The notes under the pieces were generated by a model. The model was not told the origin of the DNA. It ran no database searches and saw nothing but the letters and a program-made list of their open reading frames with translations. Of a stretch of DNA of 64,000 nucleotides, positions 44,505 through 55,763 are shown in pieces; the stretch's first letter is position 1; each line of letters starts with the position of its first letter. Origin of the DNA: Citrobacter koseri (lineage in GTDB: Bacteria; Pseudomonadota; Gammaproteobacteria; Enterobacterales; Enterobacteriaceae); NCBI GenBank assembly GCA_900446925.1, contig UAVY01000001.1, positions 496,001 to 560,000 on the forward strand, written 5' to 3'. The position numbers were made by a program, and so were the translations under genes.

Positions 44505-45127
44505 TGACGCCGTGGTTACTTTTCGGTGCCGGCGGTACGGGCGTGGGTGCCAGAACGCTTGAACTCGCGCTGACGCAACAGCGCCCGGTCGTTGCCGTGA
44601 TTCGTCACCCGGAAACCGCGGCCCTTTTGCAAAGCAAAGGCGTTCAGGTATTTATTGGCGATGCCTGCGACGCAAGCGTCGTATCCTGCGCCTGCCATGC
44701 CGCAGGGCCGGAGGCGCTTGTCATTTCATCAATGGGGGGAAACCAGGATTATCTGGCGCACAGAACCGTTATTGATGAAGCCGAAAAAGTGGGCATCAAA
44801 CGCATGATTCTGGTGACGTCGCTGGGATGCGGCGACAGTTGGGCATTTTTATCCCCTCGCGCAAAAGCCGCATTCGGCCAGGCCGTGCGGGAAAAAACGC
44901 TGGCGGAAAGTTGGCTGCAAACCAGTCAGCTGGATTATGCCATCCTGCGGCCTGGCGGTTTACTGAATGGCGATGCGACAGGTAAAGCGCAGCGCTACCA
45001 GGGACAGGAGTGCCACGGGTTTGTGATGCGTGCGGATGTCGCCGCCCATATTCATGAACTGGCCTGCGCGCCTGCGCTTAACAATCAGATCTACAGTCTG
45101 GTTGAGCCTGAACTAAAGCCGGTGTGA
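44504..45127 (+). CDS. chuY: ChuY, NAD(P)-binding anaerobilin reductase
   Basis: 207 residues, intact. It has a Rossmann N-terminus (LLFGAGGTGVGARTLELAL) in the NmrA/NAD(P)-binding group, with ISSMGGNQDYLAHRTVIDEA and LRPGGLLNGDATGKA. In E. coli O157 ChuY reduces the anaerobilin made by ChuW. It is translationally coupled to chuX through an ATGA overlap. Confidence 0.9.
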   Translation: MTPWLLFGAGGTGVGARTLELALTQQRPVVAVIRHPETAALLQSKGVQVFIGDACDASVVSCACHAAGPEALVISSMGGNQDYLAHRTVIDEAEKVGIKRMILVTSLGCGDSWAFLSPRAKAAFGQAVREKTLAESWLQTSQLDYAILRPGGLLNGDATGKAQRYQGQECHGFVMRADVAAHIHELACAPALNNQIYSLVEPELKPV

Positions 45128-45177
45128 TCCCCTCGCGGCGCGGAGATCCGCGCCGCAATGACGTTATGGAGATTCGA

Positions 45178-46170
45178 GTGTTCAAGGATTCACTCTCTTC
45201 CCTCAGTGTATTGACGGGGCTTTCACTCTTGCTGATCGCACTGGTGCTGTTCGGCGCCAGCCAGGGGGCGCTGAACATCAGCTTCAGCGCGCTGTTTAAC
45301 CAAGAGTACCGGGATATCTGGCTGAACATCCGTTTGCCCCGCGTTCTGTTGGCCGTGCTGGTTGGCGGCGCGCTGGCGACGGCGGGCGTGATCATGCAGG
45401 GACTGTTTCGCAACCCGATGGCCGATCCGGGGTTGCTCGGCGTCAGCAGCGGCTCTGCGTTAATGGTCGGCGTCGCGATCGTTTTCCCTCTTTCGTTGCC
45501 CGTCGTTCTGGCTCTCTATGAACAGATGATCTTTGCCGTCGCCGGCAGCGTGGTGGTCTGCGCGGTTATTTTTCTGATCAGCCTGCGCCACGCTCACGGC
45601 GGCATGATGCAACTGCTGCTGGCCGGGATTGCGATTAATGCGCTGTGCGGGGCGGCTATCGGCATACTGAGCTATGTTGGCGACGAACAGCAATTACGTC
45701 AGTTGACGCTATGGATGATGGGCAGCCTCGGTCAGGCGCAGTGGCCGACGCTACTGGTGGCCAGTTCGTTCGCACTGCCCGCCATCGCCGCCACCGCCTG
45801 TCTTTCCGGGACGCTGAACCTGCTGCAATTAGGGGATGAAGAGGCGCACTATCTGGGGGTAAACGTAAAGCGTAAACGTCAGCAGCTGTTGTTGCTCAGC
45901 TCCCTGCTGGTGGGCGCTGCCGTTTCGGTAAGCGGCGTGATTGGCTTTATCGGTCTGGTGGTTCCCCATTTAATTCGCATGATCATCGGCGCAGACCATC
46001 GCTGGCTCATTCCCTGCTCTACACTTGCAGGGGCATGTTTGCTCCTGGTTGCCGACACGCTGGCACGCACGCTGGTACAGCCTGCGGAGATGCCGGTCGG
46101 CCTTCTGACCAGCCTGATTGGCGGCCCCTGGTTCCTGTGGCTCATTCTGAACAGCCGGAGGGTGGTATGA
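45178..46170 (+). CDS. chuU: ChuU, heme ABC transporter permease (FecCD family)
   Basis: About 330 residues, intact, with about nine or ten TM segments. Motifs are [59 protein letters not shown] and [22 protein letters not shown] 45178 is preferred because GGAG lies 6 nt upstream; ATG 45166 is in frame but lacks a ribosome site. Its stop overlaps the chuV start (ATGA). Confidence 0.93.
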   Translation: MFKDSLSSLSVLTGLSLLLIALVLFGASQGALNISFSALFNQEYRDIWLNIRLPRVLLAVLVGGALATAGVIMQGLFRNPMADPGLLGVSSGSALMVGVAIVFPLSLPVVLALYEQMIFAVAGSVVVCAVIFLISLRHAHGGMMQLLLAGIAINALCGAAIGILSYVGDEQQLRQLTLWMMGSLGQAQWPTLLVASSFALPAIAATACLSGTLNLLQLGDEEAHYLGVNVKRKRQQLLLLSSLLVGAAVSVSGVIGFIGLVVPHLIRMIIGADHRWLIPCSTLAGACLLLVADTLARTLVQPAEMPVGLLTSLIGGPWFLWLILNSRRVV

Positions 46171-46938
46171 TTGATGCCCAAAATCTGGTTTACAGCATTC
46201 ATGGACGCCGTTTAACGGACAATGTTTCGCTGACTCTGCCTGGTGGTGAAATCGTCGCTATTTTAGGGCCGAATGGCGCCGGGAAATCCACGCTGCTGCG
46301 CCAGCTTACCGGGTATCTGAAGCCCGACTCTGGTCGCTGTACGCTTCTGGGCAAGCCGCTGACCGAAATGGCCGCTGACGGAACTGGCGAAGACCCGCGC
46401 GGTAATGCGCCAGAACAGCCACATGGCGTTTCCGTTCAGCGTTCGGGAAGTCATTCGCATGGGCAGGCATCCTCATCGGACGCATAATCCACGCGATGAA
46501 ACCGAGCACATCATGGCGTTGTGCGATTGCAGCCAGCTGGCCTCGCGTGATTACCGGCAGTTGTCGGGCGGCGAACAGCAGCGGGTACAGCTGGCGCGCC
46601 TGCTGGTTCAGCTCTGGGAACCCGAGCCCTCGCCCAAATGGCTGTTTCTGGATGAACCCACCTCCGCGCTGGATATTCACCACCAGCAGCATCTTTTCCG
46701 TCTGCTGCGCCAACTGGTGCGTGAACGGCAGTTCAACGTCTGCTGCGTGCTGCACGATCTCAATCTTGCCGCACGCTATGCCGACCGGGTGGTGCTGATG
46801 GCAAATGGCCGCCTTATTGATAACGGCAGACCGCAGGAGGTGCTGAAACAACAGGCGCTGAAAACGCTTTACGGCGCGGATATCACGGTTTTAAACGATC
46901 CATCAAATCTCTCACCGCTGATCGTCCTCGATCGGTAA
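46167..46938 (+). CDS. chuV: ChuV/HmuV, heme ABC transporter ATPase (frameshifted)
   Basis: About 256 residues. Walker A is [13 protein letters not shown], the signature [15 protein letters not shown], Walker [13 protein letters not shown], with [18 protein letters not shown]. One or two inserted bases near 46365-46380 break the frame after GKPLTEMA, which resumes [20 protein letters not shown]. It drives heme import through ChuU and is the last gene of the heme locus. Confidence 0.93.
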
Positions 46939-47034
46939 AACTTGCGGAGCATCGAATGCTGATGCTCCATTTTCTGTAACAATTGCCTGTTATAAGTGAT
47001 CGCTTTCTCAATTCTGACTCTTTCAACTGGTCAT

Positions 47035-47090
47035 TCTACGCGGGTAGATTTATTAATCTGCGGTAAAAATATAATATCTACGCGAGTAGA
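47035..47090. promoter_or_regulatory. Paired LacI-type operators upstream of the MFS gene
   Basis: Two 14-base palindromes, TCTACGCGGGTAGA (47035-47048) and TCTACGCGAGTAGA (47077-47090), share TCTAC-N4-GTAGA. Their start points are exactly 42 bases apart, about four helical turns. They lie 56-111 bases before the MFS start. The neighbouring LacI-family regulator is the obvious candidate to bind both, possibly with looping. Confidence 0.75.
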
Positions 47091-47145
47091 ACGTGAAGAG
47101 TATAAACCTGCGACTTATGTCGACAGCTAACTTCAAGGAGTTCTT

Positions 47146-48541
47146 ATGAACACGCATTCATCCTCTGTTCCCCTGACGGACGGCCAACAGGCAGCTCAGG
47201 AACGACTGGAAACCCCCGAGGGGCGCCGCGAATTCTGGCGAGCGACATTTTCCTGCTGGTTAGGCACGACAATGGAATATGCCGATTTTGCGCTGTATGG
47301 CCTCGCCGCAGGCATTATCTTTGGCGACGTCTTTTTTCCTGAAGCCACACCAGTTATGGCGCTACTTTCCAGCTTCGCCGCCTATTCCGTCGGGTTTATA
47401 GCACGCCCCATCGGCGCGCTGTTGTTCGGCTGGATAGGCGACCGTCATGGCCGGAAGACTGTCATGGTTATCACTATCGGGTTAATGGGCATGTCGACCA
47501 TGTTGATCGGTTTAATTCCCAGCTACGCCCAGATTGGCGTTTGGGCGCCGGTATGCCTGGTCATCTTACGATTTTCCCAGGGGCTGGGCGCCGGGGCAGA
47601 GCTTTCAGGCGGCACCGTCATGCTCGGTGAATATGCCCCAGTTAAGCATCGCGGACTGGTCTCCTCGATTATCGCTCTGGGCTCAAATAGCGGAACATTG
47701 CTGGCTTCTTTAGTCTGGCTCATCGTACTGCAAATGGATAAAGACGCCTTGCTTAGCTGGGGATGGCGCATCCCTTTTCTTTGCAGCTTCCTCATCGCCG
47801 CCGCAGCACTGTTTATTCGCCGCCATATGCGTGAAACGCCCGTCTTTGAGCGTCAAAAAGCACTCCTGCAAGCCGAGCGAGAGAACGCGTTTCGCCAGGG
47901 TCAGGAGATGCAACAGTATGACACCCGCAGCTTCTGGCAACGCACCAGAGCATTCTGGACCATGGTCGGATTACGCATCGGCGAAAATGGCCCCTCCTAT
48001 CTGGCCCAGGGATTCATCATTGGCTATGTTGCCAAAGTGCTGATGGTTGATAAATCTGTCCCCACTGTTGCGGTATTTATCGCCTCTATTCTGGGATTTG
48101 CCATTATTCCGCTGGCGGGTTGGCTTTCTGACCGGTTTGGCAGACGTATCACTTACCGTTGGTTCTGTCTGCTACTGATTCTGTACGCATTTCCGGCATT
48201 CATGCTGCTGGATTCTCGTGAACCGTGGATTGTTATCCCGACGATCATTACCGGAATGGGGCTCGCTTCGCTGGGCATTTTCGGTGTTCAGGCTGCATGG
48301 GGCGTTGAGCTTTTCGGTGTGACCAACCGTTATACTAAAATGGCTTTCGCAAAAGAGCTGGGGTCCATTATGTCTGGCGGTACGGCGCCACTTGTCGCCT
48401 CGGCGCTGCTCTCATTTTACGGACACTGGTGGCCTATCGCCGTCTATTTCACCCTGATGGCCGCAATTGGGGCTGGTGACGACTTTCTTCGCGCCAGAGA
48501 CTCGTGGGCGGGATCTCAACTTGCCCGAGGATGCAATTTGA
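47146..48541 (+). CDS. MFS transporter, metabolite:H+ symporter (MHS) family (frameshifted at C-terminus)
   Basis: About 464 residues, 12 TM segments. It starts MNTHSSSVPLTDGQQAAQER. The MHS N-terminal block is FWRATFSCWLGTTMEYADFA, the loop motif is GWIGDRHGRKTVMV, and the second-half motif is GWLSDRFGRRI. An inserted base near 48473 breaks the frame. The other frame gives the normal end, FFAPETRGRDLNLPEDAI, with TGA 48539-48541; the unbroken alternative would run to 48651. The substrate is unknown; co-location suggests a nucleoside or a product of its hydrolysis. CAAGGAG precedes the ATG. Confidence 0.85.
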
Positions 48542-48647
48542 GGCCAGAGAACGTGAGGAGCGCGTTCTTTACCAAAGATTTTTGGGTCATAACGCCTTAT
48601 GCTGTCTGGAAAAAAGATCACTCTGAACTCAATCAGGTAGGTGCCTT

Positions 48648-49679
48648 GTGACCCAATCACATTCACAACGCGTAACACGTTCTGATGTAGCAAAAGAAGC
48701 GGGAACATCTGTCGCTGTTGTCAGTTACGTTATTAATAACGGTCCGCGCCCCGTCGCCGAAGCGACCCGACAGCGCGTATTGCAGGCCATAAAAAAAACC
48801 GGTTATCGACCTAATGGTATAGCGCGCGCCCTGGCTTCAGGCAGCACGCAAACCTATGGACTCATTGCGCCAGACATCTCTAACCCGTTTATCGCCTCAA
48901 TGGCGCATGCCCTGCAACGTGAAGCATTTTCTGATGGGAAAGTGCTCCTGCTGGGCGATGCGGGCGACAACAGCGGACGTGAGCGTGAACTGATTAACAA
49001 TATGCTACACCGTCAGGTCGACGGGCTTATCTATACCAGTGTTGACCGGCATCCCTATATTGAGCTGATTCAGGAGAGCGGAACCCCCTGCGTCATGCTG
49101 GATCGCGTGGACACTGGGTTGAATGTCAGTGTTATTCAGGTAGATGAACAACTGGCGGCCTGGCAGGTGACGAAGCATCTGATTGATCACGGTTACCGCG
49201 ATATTGGCATTATTTGTGGTCCGCGTGAAATGTTGAACACCCAGGATCGTATCCGGGGATGGCAGCTAGCGCTGGAAGAGTCATCGCTAATTATCAACCC
49301 CTCCTGGATCTTTTCGACTAACTATACCCGCGCCGGAGGTTACGAGGCGACAAAACGCATGTTGCAAGGTAAACCACCGCGCGCGCTGTTCGCAACCAAT
49401 GAACAGCAGGCGCTTGGCTGTTTACGCGCTCTGGCAGAACAAGGATTACGCGTTCCACAGGATGTGGCGCTGGTCTGCTTTAACGCAACACAAGAATCGG
49501 CTTACAACGTACCTTCCCTGACCGCCGTCCGACAGCCTGTCGATAAAATGGCTCGTGCGGCAATTGATATGTTGAAAAACTGGGATGGAGAAGTTCGCCG
49601 CGTTGAATTTGAGTTTTTTTTACGAGTGGGAGAGTCGTGTGGCTGCCAGGGACATGAAGTACAACCTGAAACCAGATAA
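48648..49679 (+). CDS. LacI-family transcriptional regulator
   Basis: 343 residues, intact, GTG start. The N-terminal helix-turn-helix is RVTRSDVAKEAGTSVAVVSY and the hinge helix is RPNGIARALASG. A periplasmic-binding-like effector domain follows (YGLIAPDISNPFIASMAHAL, MLDRVDTGLNVSVIQVDEQL). It probably represses the MFS/nucleoside-hydrolase block through the paired palindromes at 47035-47090. The effector is unknown. It overlaps or abuts the next gene. Confidence 0.9.
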   Translation: MTQSHSQRVTRSDVAKEAGTSVAVVSYVINNGPRPVAEATRQRVLQAIKKTGYRPNGIARALASGSTQTYGLIAPDISNPFIASMAHALQREAFSDGKVLLLGDAGDNSGRERELINNMLHRQVDGLIYTSVDRHPYIELIQESGTPCVMLDRVDTGLNVSVIQVDEQLAAWQVTKHLIDHGYRDIGIICGPREMLNTQDRIRGWQLALEESSLIINPSWIFSTNYTRAGGYEATKRMLQGKPPRALFATNEQQALGCLRALAEQGLRVPQDVALVCFNATQESAYNVPSLTAVRQPVDKMARAAIDMLKNWDGEVRRVEFEFFLRVGESCGCQGHEVQPETR

Positions 49680-50674
49680 AAATAAATCTATGCGCGTGAT
49701 TATCGACTGCGATCCGGGTAATGGCATTCCCGGCGCCAATATCGATGACGGCCTCGCGCTGGCACTCGCCATTGCCGCGCCGCAAATCTCTCTGGAGATG
49801 ATCACAACGGTGGCTGGTAATACACCGGTAGAAATCGGATATGCAGTAGCCAAAGACTTCGTTCAACAATTAGGTGTACCCGTTTCTGTCTACCGTGGCG
49901 CCGCACGCGCGCTCAGAGAAGATCCGCAGCCCTGGCGGGAAAAGCTTGATCATGGTGTAGACCAATATGGCTTACGCCAACTCTGGGCTGACGTCCCCGT
50001 TCCGCAGGCATACCAGGCCACGAAGCCTCTTGCGCCTGAGGCGATAGGTGAGCTGATATGCAATAACCCCGGTGAGATAACGCTGGTTGCAACAGGCCCA
50101 CTCACCAACGTCGCCATTGCTCTACAGCTCTATCCGCAGCTCGTTCATGCGGTGAAGAATATCGTGATCATGGGCGGAGTATTCAATGTTCCTGGCTACC
50201 TGAAAGACACTAATTTTGGCCTTGATCCAGAAGCAGCTCATGCCGTACTCACCCAGCGGTGCGCCGGTCACATTGGTTCCGATGGATGTCACGACAAAAA
50301 CCCAAATGCTTCATACCGATTTGGATCGTCTGGCTGCGGCAGAAAACGTTCTTGGTCGCTATCTGGAGAAAACCATTCGCCCGTGGATCACCTACTCTAT
50401 GCAGACCCGCAATCTGCCTGGCTGCTGGATCCACGATGTTCTGACGATCGCCTGGTTGCTTGATCCCTCGCTCGCCGCAACGACAGAAGACTTTCTGGAC
50501 GTCTCGCTTGAAGGCCTTACTCGTGGTATGACCTGTCGTTATGGACGTGACACATTACGCCTGGACGTGGGAATACCCGAGCCCAAAGGCGCGATGATAA
50601 AAATTCTACAGACTATCGATAACCATCAACTTCTTTCGCTGATTGAACACTACATCCATCGCTACGGCGCATAG
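49654..50674 (+). CDS. Nucleoside hydrolase (IUNH family; frameshifted)
   Basis: About 340 residues. It belongs to the inosine/uridine-preferring nucleoside hydrolases, which release ribose and a base. The Ca-binding block reads VIIDCDPGNGIPGANIDDGL, in which the usual DxDPG-x-DD has extra residues between DPG and DD. ATGPLTNVAIAL and IVIMGGVFNVPG are conserved. A further Asp, expected for Ca binding, lies in IHDVLTIAWLL. An inserted base near 50268 breaks the frame. ATG 49654 has AGGG upstream and overlaps lacI; ATG 49690 is an alternative. Confidence 0.86.
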
Positions 50675-50738
50675 CGATGCTGCACAGAAAAAGAAGGTAT
50701 TCGCGCAGTGTGTAAGGTTATGTTTTTCTGGAGGAAAA

Positions 50739-51454
50739 ATGAATACGTTAGCACTCATCCTCTCTGGTGAAGGAGAACCAATTTTAATTACATTATGCAA
50801 AATTTGCGTCGCTTTTTTCCTGGGAGGAATCATCGGGCTTGAAAGAGAATCAAAGGGAAAGCCTGTCGGGTTTAAAACATGTGTGATTATTTCAGTAGCC
50901 AGTTGTGCCCTGACCATTGTTTCGATTCAATCAGCGGAGTATTACGCTGAGATTTCAATGAATATCCGTAGCGATCCTATGCGCCTGGCCGCACAAATCA
51001 TCAGTGGCGTGGGTTTTTCTCGGTGCCGGGGTTATCCTCCATCGCCATGATGATGCGATATCCGGGCTAACAACCGCAGCTATCGTCTGGGCTTCTGCTG
51101 GCATAGGAATTACCAGCGGAGCCGGTTTTTATCTTCATGCCCTGCTTGCCACAGGGTTATTTCTGCTGGCTATAAAGCTCAGTTATTTTGTGATCTTTTT
51201 ACAAACAAAAAAACCAGCTCCCCGGCAAAGTAAAAATCCGCATTATTCTTGACGAAAAATCAGGGCTACAAACGCTGGTAGAAAGTATTAATCAGCAAAA
51301 AAGCATTATTGAGACCATTACTATCCGCGATGTAAAAAAGGGAAAAATAGAGGTCAACCTTAAGGTTGTGATCAGAAAAAAAATAACCTTGCCCGAACTG
51401 TACAGCAACCTTTCTACGCTCGAACACGTCTGCGCTATCGCGCTGGAACACTGA
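50739..51454 (+). CDS. MgtC/SapB-family membrane protein with C-terminal ACT-like domain (frameshifted)
   Basis: About 237 residues. The MgtC block is FFLGGIIGLERESKGKPVGF with KTCVIISVASCALTIVSIQS, then IISGVGFLGAGVIL and DAISGLTTAAIVWASAGIGI, giving about four TM segments. A soluble C-terminal domain follows (KIRIILDEKSGLQTLVESIN ... LYSNLSTLEHVCAIALEH). Inserted bases near 51018 and 51213 break the frame. It is a family paralogue, not the SPI-3 mgtC by context. GGAGGAAAA precedes the ATG. Function here is unknown. Confidence 0.86.
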
Positions 51455-51479
51455 AAAACACGAGTATAAAACAAACTTC

Positions 51480-51510
51480 TTGACCTTCCCCTTGATGGAA
51501 GGTTTACCCT
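51480..51510 (+). promoter_or_regulatory. CueR-type copA promoter
   Basis: A dyad ACCTTCC / GGAAGGT separated by seven bases (51483-51503) lies between TTGACC (-35, 51480-51485) and TACCCT (-10, 51505-51510). The spacer is 19 bases, the over-long spacing typical of MerR-family promoters. It closely resembles the E. coli copA promoter activated by CueR. Confidence 0.9.
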
Positions 51511-51549
51511 TTATCACAGTCAGTTAATCCTGTCATAAAGGAGTGTGTT

Positions 51550-54052
51550 ATGTCTCAAACTATCGACCTGACCCTGGACGGTCTGTCCTGTGGTCACTGC
51601 GTCAAACGCGTGAAAGAAAGTCTTGAACAACGTCCTGACGTTGAACAGGCGGACGTCACGGTAACCGAAGCGCACGTTACCGGCAGCGCCAGCGCCGAAG
51701 CGCTTATTGAAACCATTAAACAAGCCGGTTACGGCGCGGAGTTAAGCCACCCAAAGGCTAAACCGCTGGCGGAGTCATCAATCCCGTCGGAAGCACTGAC
51801 AGCGGTTCCCCCTGAGCTTCCGGCAGCGACGGCCGATGATGAAAGCCAACAGCTGCTGTTAAGCGGCATGAGCTGCGCCAGCTGTGTTTCCCGGGTGCAA
51901 AACGCATTGCAAAGCGTACCGGGCGTCACACAGGCACGGGTAAACCTGGCGGAACGTACTGCGCTGGTAATGGGCAGCGCGTCCGCCGCAGATTTAGTGC
52001 AGGCGGTAGAGAAAGCAGGCTACGGCGCAGAAGCGATCGAAGATGACGTTAAACGTCGCGAACGCCAGCAGGAAACCGCACTCGCTACCATGAAACGCTT
52101 CCGCTGGCAGGCGATTGTCGCGCTGCTGGTCGGCGTGCCGGTGATGGTCTGGGGGGATGCTCGGCGACAACATGATGGTCACTGCCGATAACCGCAGCCT
52201 GTGGCTGGCAATCGGCCTGGCGACCCTTGCCGTGATGGTTTTTGCGGGCGGACACTTCTACCGCAGCGCATGGAAAAGCCTGATGAACGGCACCGCCACG
52301 ATGGATACGCTGGTGGCGCTCGGCACCGGGGTGGCCTGGCTCTACTCGATGAGCGTCAACCTGTGGCCGCAGTGGTTCCCGATGGAAGCGCGCCATCTCT
52401 ATTATGAAGCCAGTGCGATGATCATCGGTCTGATCAACCTCGGACACATGCTGGAAGCCCGCGCGCGCCAGCGCTCTTCTAAGGCGCTGGAAAAATTGCT
52501 CGACTTAACCCCGCCGACGGCGCGCGTGGTCACTGATGACGGTGAAAAAAGCGTACCTCTGGCGGATGTACAGCCGGGCATGTTGCTGCGTCTGACCACC
52601 GGCGACCGTGTGCCGGTAGACGGTGAAATCACTCAGGGTGAAGCCTGGCTGGATGAAGCGATGCTCACTGGCGAACCCATCCCGCAGCAGAAAGGCGAAG
52701 GCGACAGCGTTCACGCCGGAACCGTGGTGCAGGACGGCAGCGTGCTGTTTCGCGCAAGCGCAGTCGGCAGCCATACCACTCTGTCGCGCATTATTCGCAT
52801 GGTACGCCAGGCACAGAGCAGCAAACCGGAAATCGGCCAGCTTGCCGATAAAATCTCCTCGGTGTTCGTGCCAGTCGTGGTGGTGATTGCCCTGGTGAGC
52901 GCAGGTATCTGGTATATCTTTGGGCCAGCGCCGCAAATTGTTTACACGCTGGTGATCGCCACCACCGTCCTGATTATCGCCTGTCCGTGTGCGCTGGGTC
53001 TGGCGACACCGATGTCGATTATCTCGGGCGTCGGACGCGCCGCTGAATTTGGCGTCCTGGTACGCGATGCCGACGCGCTGCAACGCGCCAGCACGCTGGA
53101 CACCGTGATATTTGATAAAACCGGTACGCTGACGGAAGGTAAACCGCAGGTCGTCGCCATCAGGACATTTGGCGATACCGATGAGGCGAGCGCCTTACGT
53201 CTGGCGGCCGCGCTGGAACAAGGCTCCAGCCACCCGCTGGCGCACGCTATCCTGGAAAAAGCCGCCGACGCCACCCTGCCTCAGGTGAATAACTTTCGGA
53301 CGTTACGTGGCTTAGGCGTTAGCGGCGAAGCGGACGGGCATACGTTGCTGTTAGGCAATCAGGCGCTGCTGAATGAACAACAGGTTGTCACGACCGCAAT
53401 GGACGCTGAAATTTCAGCACAGGCTTCTCAGGGGGCAACGCCCGTATTGCTGGCGATTGACGGAAAAGCCGCGGCGCTGCTGGCGATCCGCGATCCGCTG
53501 CGCAGCGACAGCGTCGCAGCGCTTCAGCGCCTGCACCGCGCCGGGTATCGTCTGGTGATGTTAACCGGGGATAACCCGACCACCGCCAACGCCATTGCCA
53601 AAGAAGCCGGGATTGATGAGGTGATCGCGGGCGTGCTGCCGGACGGTAAAGCCGATGCGATTAAGCGTCTGCAAAGTCAGGGACGTCAGGTCGCAATGGT
53701 CGGCGATGGCATCAACGACGCACCGGCGCTGGCGCAGGCGGATGTCGGCATCGCGATGGGTGGCGGCAGCGACGTGGCGATTGAAACTGCGGCGATAACC
53801 CTGATGCGCCATAGCCTGATGGGCGTAGCTGACGCGCTGGCCATCTCACGGGCGACCCTGCGAAACATGAAGCAGAACCTGCTCGGCGCGTTTATCTATA
53901 ACAGCATCGGCATCCCCGTTGCCGCCGGGATTCTGTGGCCGTTCACCGGCACACTGCTTAACCCGGTTGTGGCAGGCGCGGCAATGGCGCTTTCCTCAAT
54001 TACCGTGGTGAGCAACGCCAACCGGTTGTTGCGCTTTAAACCAAAAGAGTAA
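51550..54052 (+). CDS. copA: CopA, Cu(I)-exporting P-type ATPase (one frameshift)
   Basis: P1B-type pump of about 833 residues moving Cu(I) to the periplasm. Two N-terminal metal-binding domains carry GLSCGHC and GMSCASC. The transmembrane metal site is CPC in [24 protein letters not shown] holds the phosphorylated Asp, [10 protein letters not shown] the HP motif, and [14 protein letters not shown] the hinge. One extra G near 52155 (TGGGGGGATG) breaks the frame after PVMVWG. A programmed -1 slippery site lies after the first domain. AAGGAGTGTGTT precedes the ATG. Confidence 0.96.
51750..51807 (+). promoter_or_regulatory. Programmed -1 frameshift site for CopA(Z)
   Basis: The slippery heptamer C-CCA-AAG (51750-51756) sits at codons 67-69. 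Slipping back one base reads CCC AAA GGC TAA and stops, giving a 70-residue protein of the first metal-binding domain, as known for E. coli CopA(Z). A perfect 8-bp stem AACCGCTG / CAGCGGTT (51761-51768 with 51800-51807) lies just downstream and could stimulate the shift. Confidence 0.85.
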
Positions 54053-54062
54053 GGCGCCTTAT

Positions 54063-54145
54063 CGCCGGGTGGCGCTAACGCTTATCCGGCCTACGCAGCA
54101 CTCTCATCGTAGGCCGGATAAGATGCTTTTGCGTCGCCATCCGGC
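54063..54145. repeat. REP/BIME pair between copA and ybaP
   Basis: CGCCGGGTGGCGCTAACGC...TTATCCGGCCTAC and GTAGGCCGGATAAG...GTCGCCATCCGGC, two inverted REP units just after the copA stop. Confidence 0.88.
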
Positions 54146-54207
54146 ATTTCACGCATTGCACCTTCCAGAGCCACACGCTAGCATGGTTTTCCACTAAGGG
54201 AGGGCGT

Positions 54208-55682
<1,475 letters not shown>

Positions 55683-55699
55683 GCGATTTTAGAATGATT

Positions 55700-55729
55700 G
55701 CCTGATGGCGCTACGCTTATCAGGCCTAC
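55700..55729. repeat. REP-like element between ybaK and ushA
   Basis: GCCTGATGGCGCTACGCTTATCAGGC, a single palindromic REP-type unit between convergent genes. Confidence 0.8.
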
Positions 55730-55763
55730 AAACCGCATTGACCCGTACCGGCACTACGCCCTG

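Noticed and set aside
48542..48651. Extended C-terminus of the MFS protein up to the LacI start
   Set aside because: The alternative frame gives a normal MHS-family ending and stop at 48541 once one inserted base is removed; the extension has no family match.
50739..51454. Virulence mgtC of SPI-3
   Set aside because: Only the family block matches; there is no mgtB neighbour and the context is a nucleoside-hydrolase locus.
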